Below, piece by piece: positions 29,077 through 29,787 of a stretch of 29,787 nucleotides of DNA (positions are counted from its first letter, which is position 1; each line of letters begins with the position of its first letter). The notes beneath the pieces are model-generated. The model worked only from the letters and a program-made list of their open reading frames with translations. It did no database searches and had not been told where the DNA came from. The position numbers and the translations under genes are program-made. Source of the stretch: Chara braunii (Eukaryota; Streptophyta; Charophyceae; Charales; Characeae). The DNA is taken from assembly GCA_003427395.1 (NCBI GenBank), contig BFEA01000048.1, forward strand, positions 4,251,540 through 4,281,326, read 5' to 3'.

Positions 29077-29178
29077 CGAGTGCATGCATCTTCCTTCGCT
29101 ACGTGGAGAGAGACATCCGTTACGATCTAGGAATAGTAACGGATGCATCTGGTCACCGCCTGCGTGCAGATGCACTCG
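29077..29178. repeat. Nested inverted repeat (about 100 bp foldback)
   Basis: Inner arms CATCCGTTAC (29114-29123) and GTAACGGATG (29136-29145) are perfect over 10 bp. Outer arms CGAGTGCAT-GCATCT (29077-29091) and AGATGCACTCG (29168-29178) pair over 11 bp apart from a 4-base insertion. It could be a small foldback element or a precursor-like RNA hairpin; nothing identifies which. Confidence 0.65.
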
Positions 29179-29255
29179 TCGTAACTTTTTTTCGTTCCAC
29201 GTCACGACTACAGTAGAGTGTGGCGACGGGAAGAGAGAAAGGGGGGATGTTCCTC

Positions 29256-29359
29256 GCGCATCATGTGCGCGGGTGGGGAATACACACAGAGAGAGGGGGT
29301 GTTCATTGCGCATCATGTGCGCAGGAGACGGGGGGGGCGCTCCTCGCGCATCATGTGCG
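29256..29359. repeat. Three copies of GCGCATCATGTGCG
   Basis: At 29256-29270, 29308-29322 and 29346-29359, each preceded by a TTC-T-GC or TCCTC context. Each copy is itself a near-palindrome (GCGCA, loop, TGCGC; the last lacks the final C). Spacing is 52 and 38 bases. The flanks are G-rich. Confidence 0.7.
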
Positions 29360-29787
29360 GCGGCGGTGCGGCGGTGGGGCGGCGGGAGTGTTCCCCCCGA
29401 CTAACACCCGCGGGGGAAAGACAGGTGGGGGGTGATCCTCCACGTGGGCGGGAAAGAGCCGTTAGATGACAAGTGGAAACATCTCATACGTGCTTCTGCT
29501 GTGGCTTTCCTGGATTGCAGCAGTTACGAGGCTTAGGCCACGTGGCACGTTTCCAAGCTGTCGAGACTTTCGAGGATGATGGGCGTGATCGGAGCATTCC
29601 GTGTTCAAGTCCATCGAAATATGGAACCCGGGGTGGGGTAGCGATGCGCCCTCCCCTCTCCCTCGCTCTCTTTTGTGCTCTCTCTGACGATACCCTGCCT
29701 GCTGCTCCCACCACACCCTCGCCTAGTGCTGGCTGCTGGTGCATCCTCAGCTCACCCATCCCGTGCACGTGCACCTGCTTGGTCGTT
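29360..29787. other. No recognisable gene
   Basis: GC-rich to about 29460, then mixed sequence with a CT-rich patch at 29648-29685. Open frames on both strands lack motifs. Nothing else is supported to the window end. Confidence 0.5.

Noticed and set aside
28903-29316. Minus-strand 137-codon frame and matching plus-strand frames
   Set aside because: They translate direct and inverted repeats (28908-29028, 29077-29178, 29256-29359) with no conserved domain.

Overview
The window looks like repeat-dense nuclear DNA of a eukaryote. I found no host gene, no operon logic and no intact protein-coding gene. Almost everything recognisable is decayed mobile DNA: APE-type LINE retrotransposons with CCHC, endonuclease, reverse transcriptase and a C-terminal zinc-finger domain, and PIF/Harbinger DDE transposase remnants. 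Around them lie minisatellites, a long CT microsatellite, a 51-nt poly-A tract and foldback repeats. The L1-like LINE architecture and Harbinger style fit a green-lineage genome. From memory the Harbinger protein resembles those of charophyte algae such as Chara, but I cannot verify that here.

Layout. 1-457: poly-C edge and the C-terminal third of a Harbinger transposase (minus). 458-2177: 3' part of a LINE (LINE-1, plus) with its 3' UTR. 2251-2640: an inverted-repeat module and a duplicated sequence. 2964-4028: C-terminal part of LINE-2 (minus). 4682-5414: C-terminal part of LINE-3 (plus). 5415-7418: a Harbinger element (plus) with subterminal repeats, a 53-bp minisatellite and a transposase lacking its C-terminal end. 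7420-13750: no recognised genes; hairpin cluster, ~122-bp degenerate repeats, a 12-copy 66/67-bp minisatellite, (CT)41 and pyrimidine-rich DNA. 13751-14617: tandem tRNA-like (SINE-head) units and a 128-bp direct repeat. 15270-20400: nearly full-length LINE-4 (minus), preceded at 20541-20913 by tandem 5' units. 21457-27542: nearly full-length LINE-5 (minus), whose 3' end abuts the poly-A tract. 28030-28500: fragment LINE-6 (minus). 28600-29360: several hairpins and short tandem repeats.

How the parts relate. LINE-4 and LINE-5 are homologous and have the same order: ORF1 with CCHC knuckle, linker, APE endonuclease, RT, post-RT region and C2HC finger. Comparing them, most in-frame stops in the endonuclease/RT region of LINE-4 fall where the sister copy has tryptophan, so decay is mainly TGG to TAG/TGA transition. 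A short structured motif (GGGA-GCTGG-loop-CCAGC) recurs at LINE 3' ends and in the inverted-repeat module. The strongest leads are this motif, the transition-driven decay, an extra ~186-residue reading frame in LINE-4 placed directly before the endonuclease, and the tandem hairpin-bearing units upstream of LINE-4. I did not find a convincing new multi-gene system.
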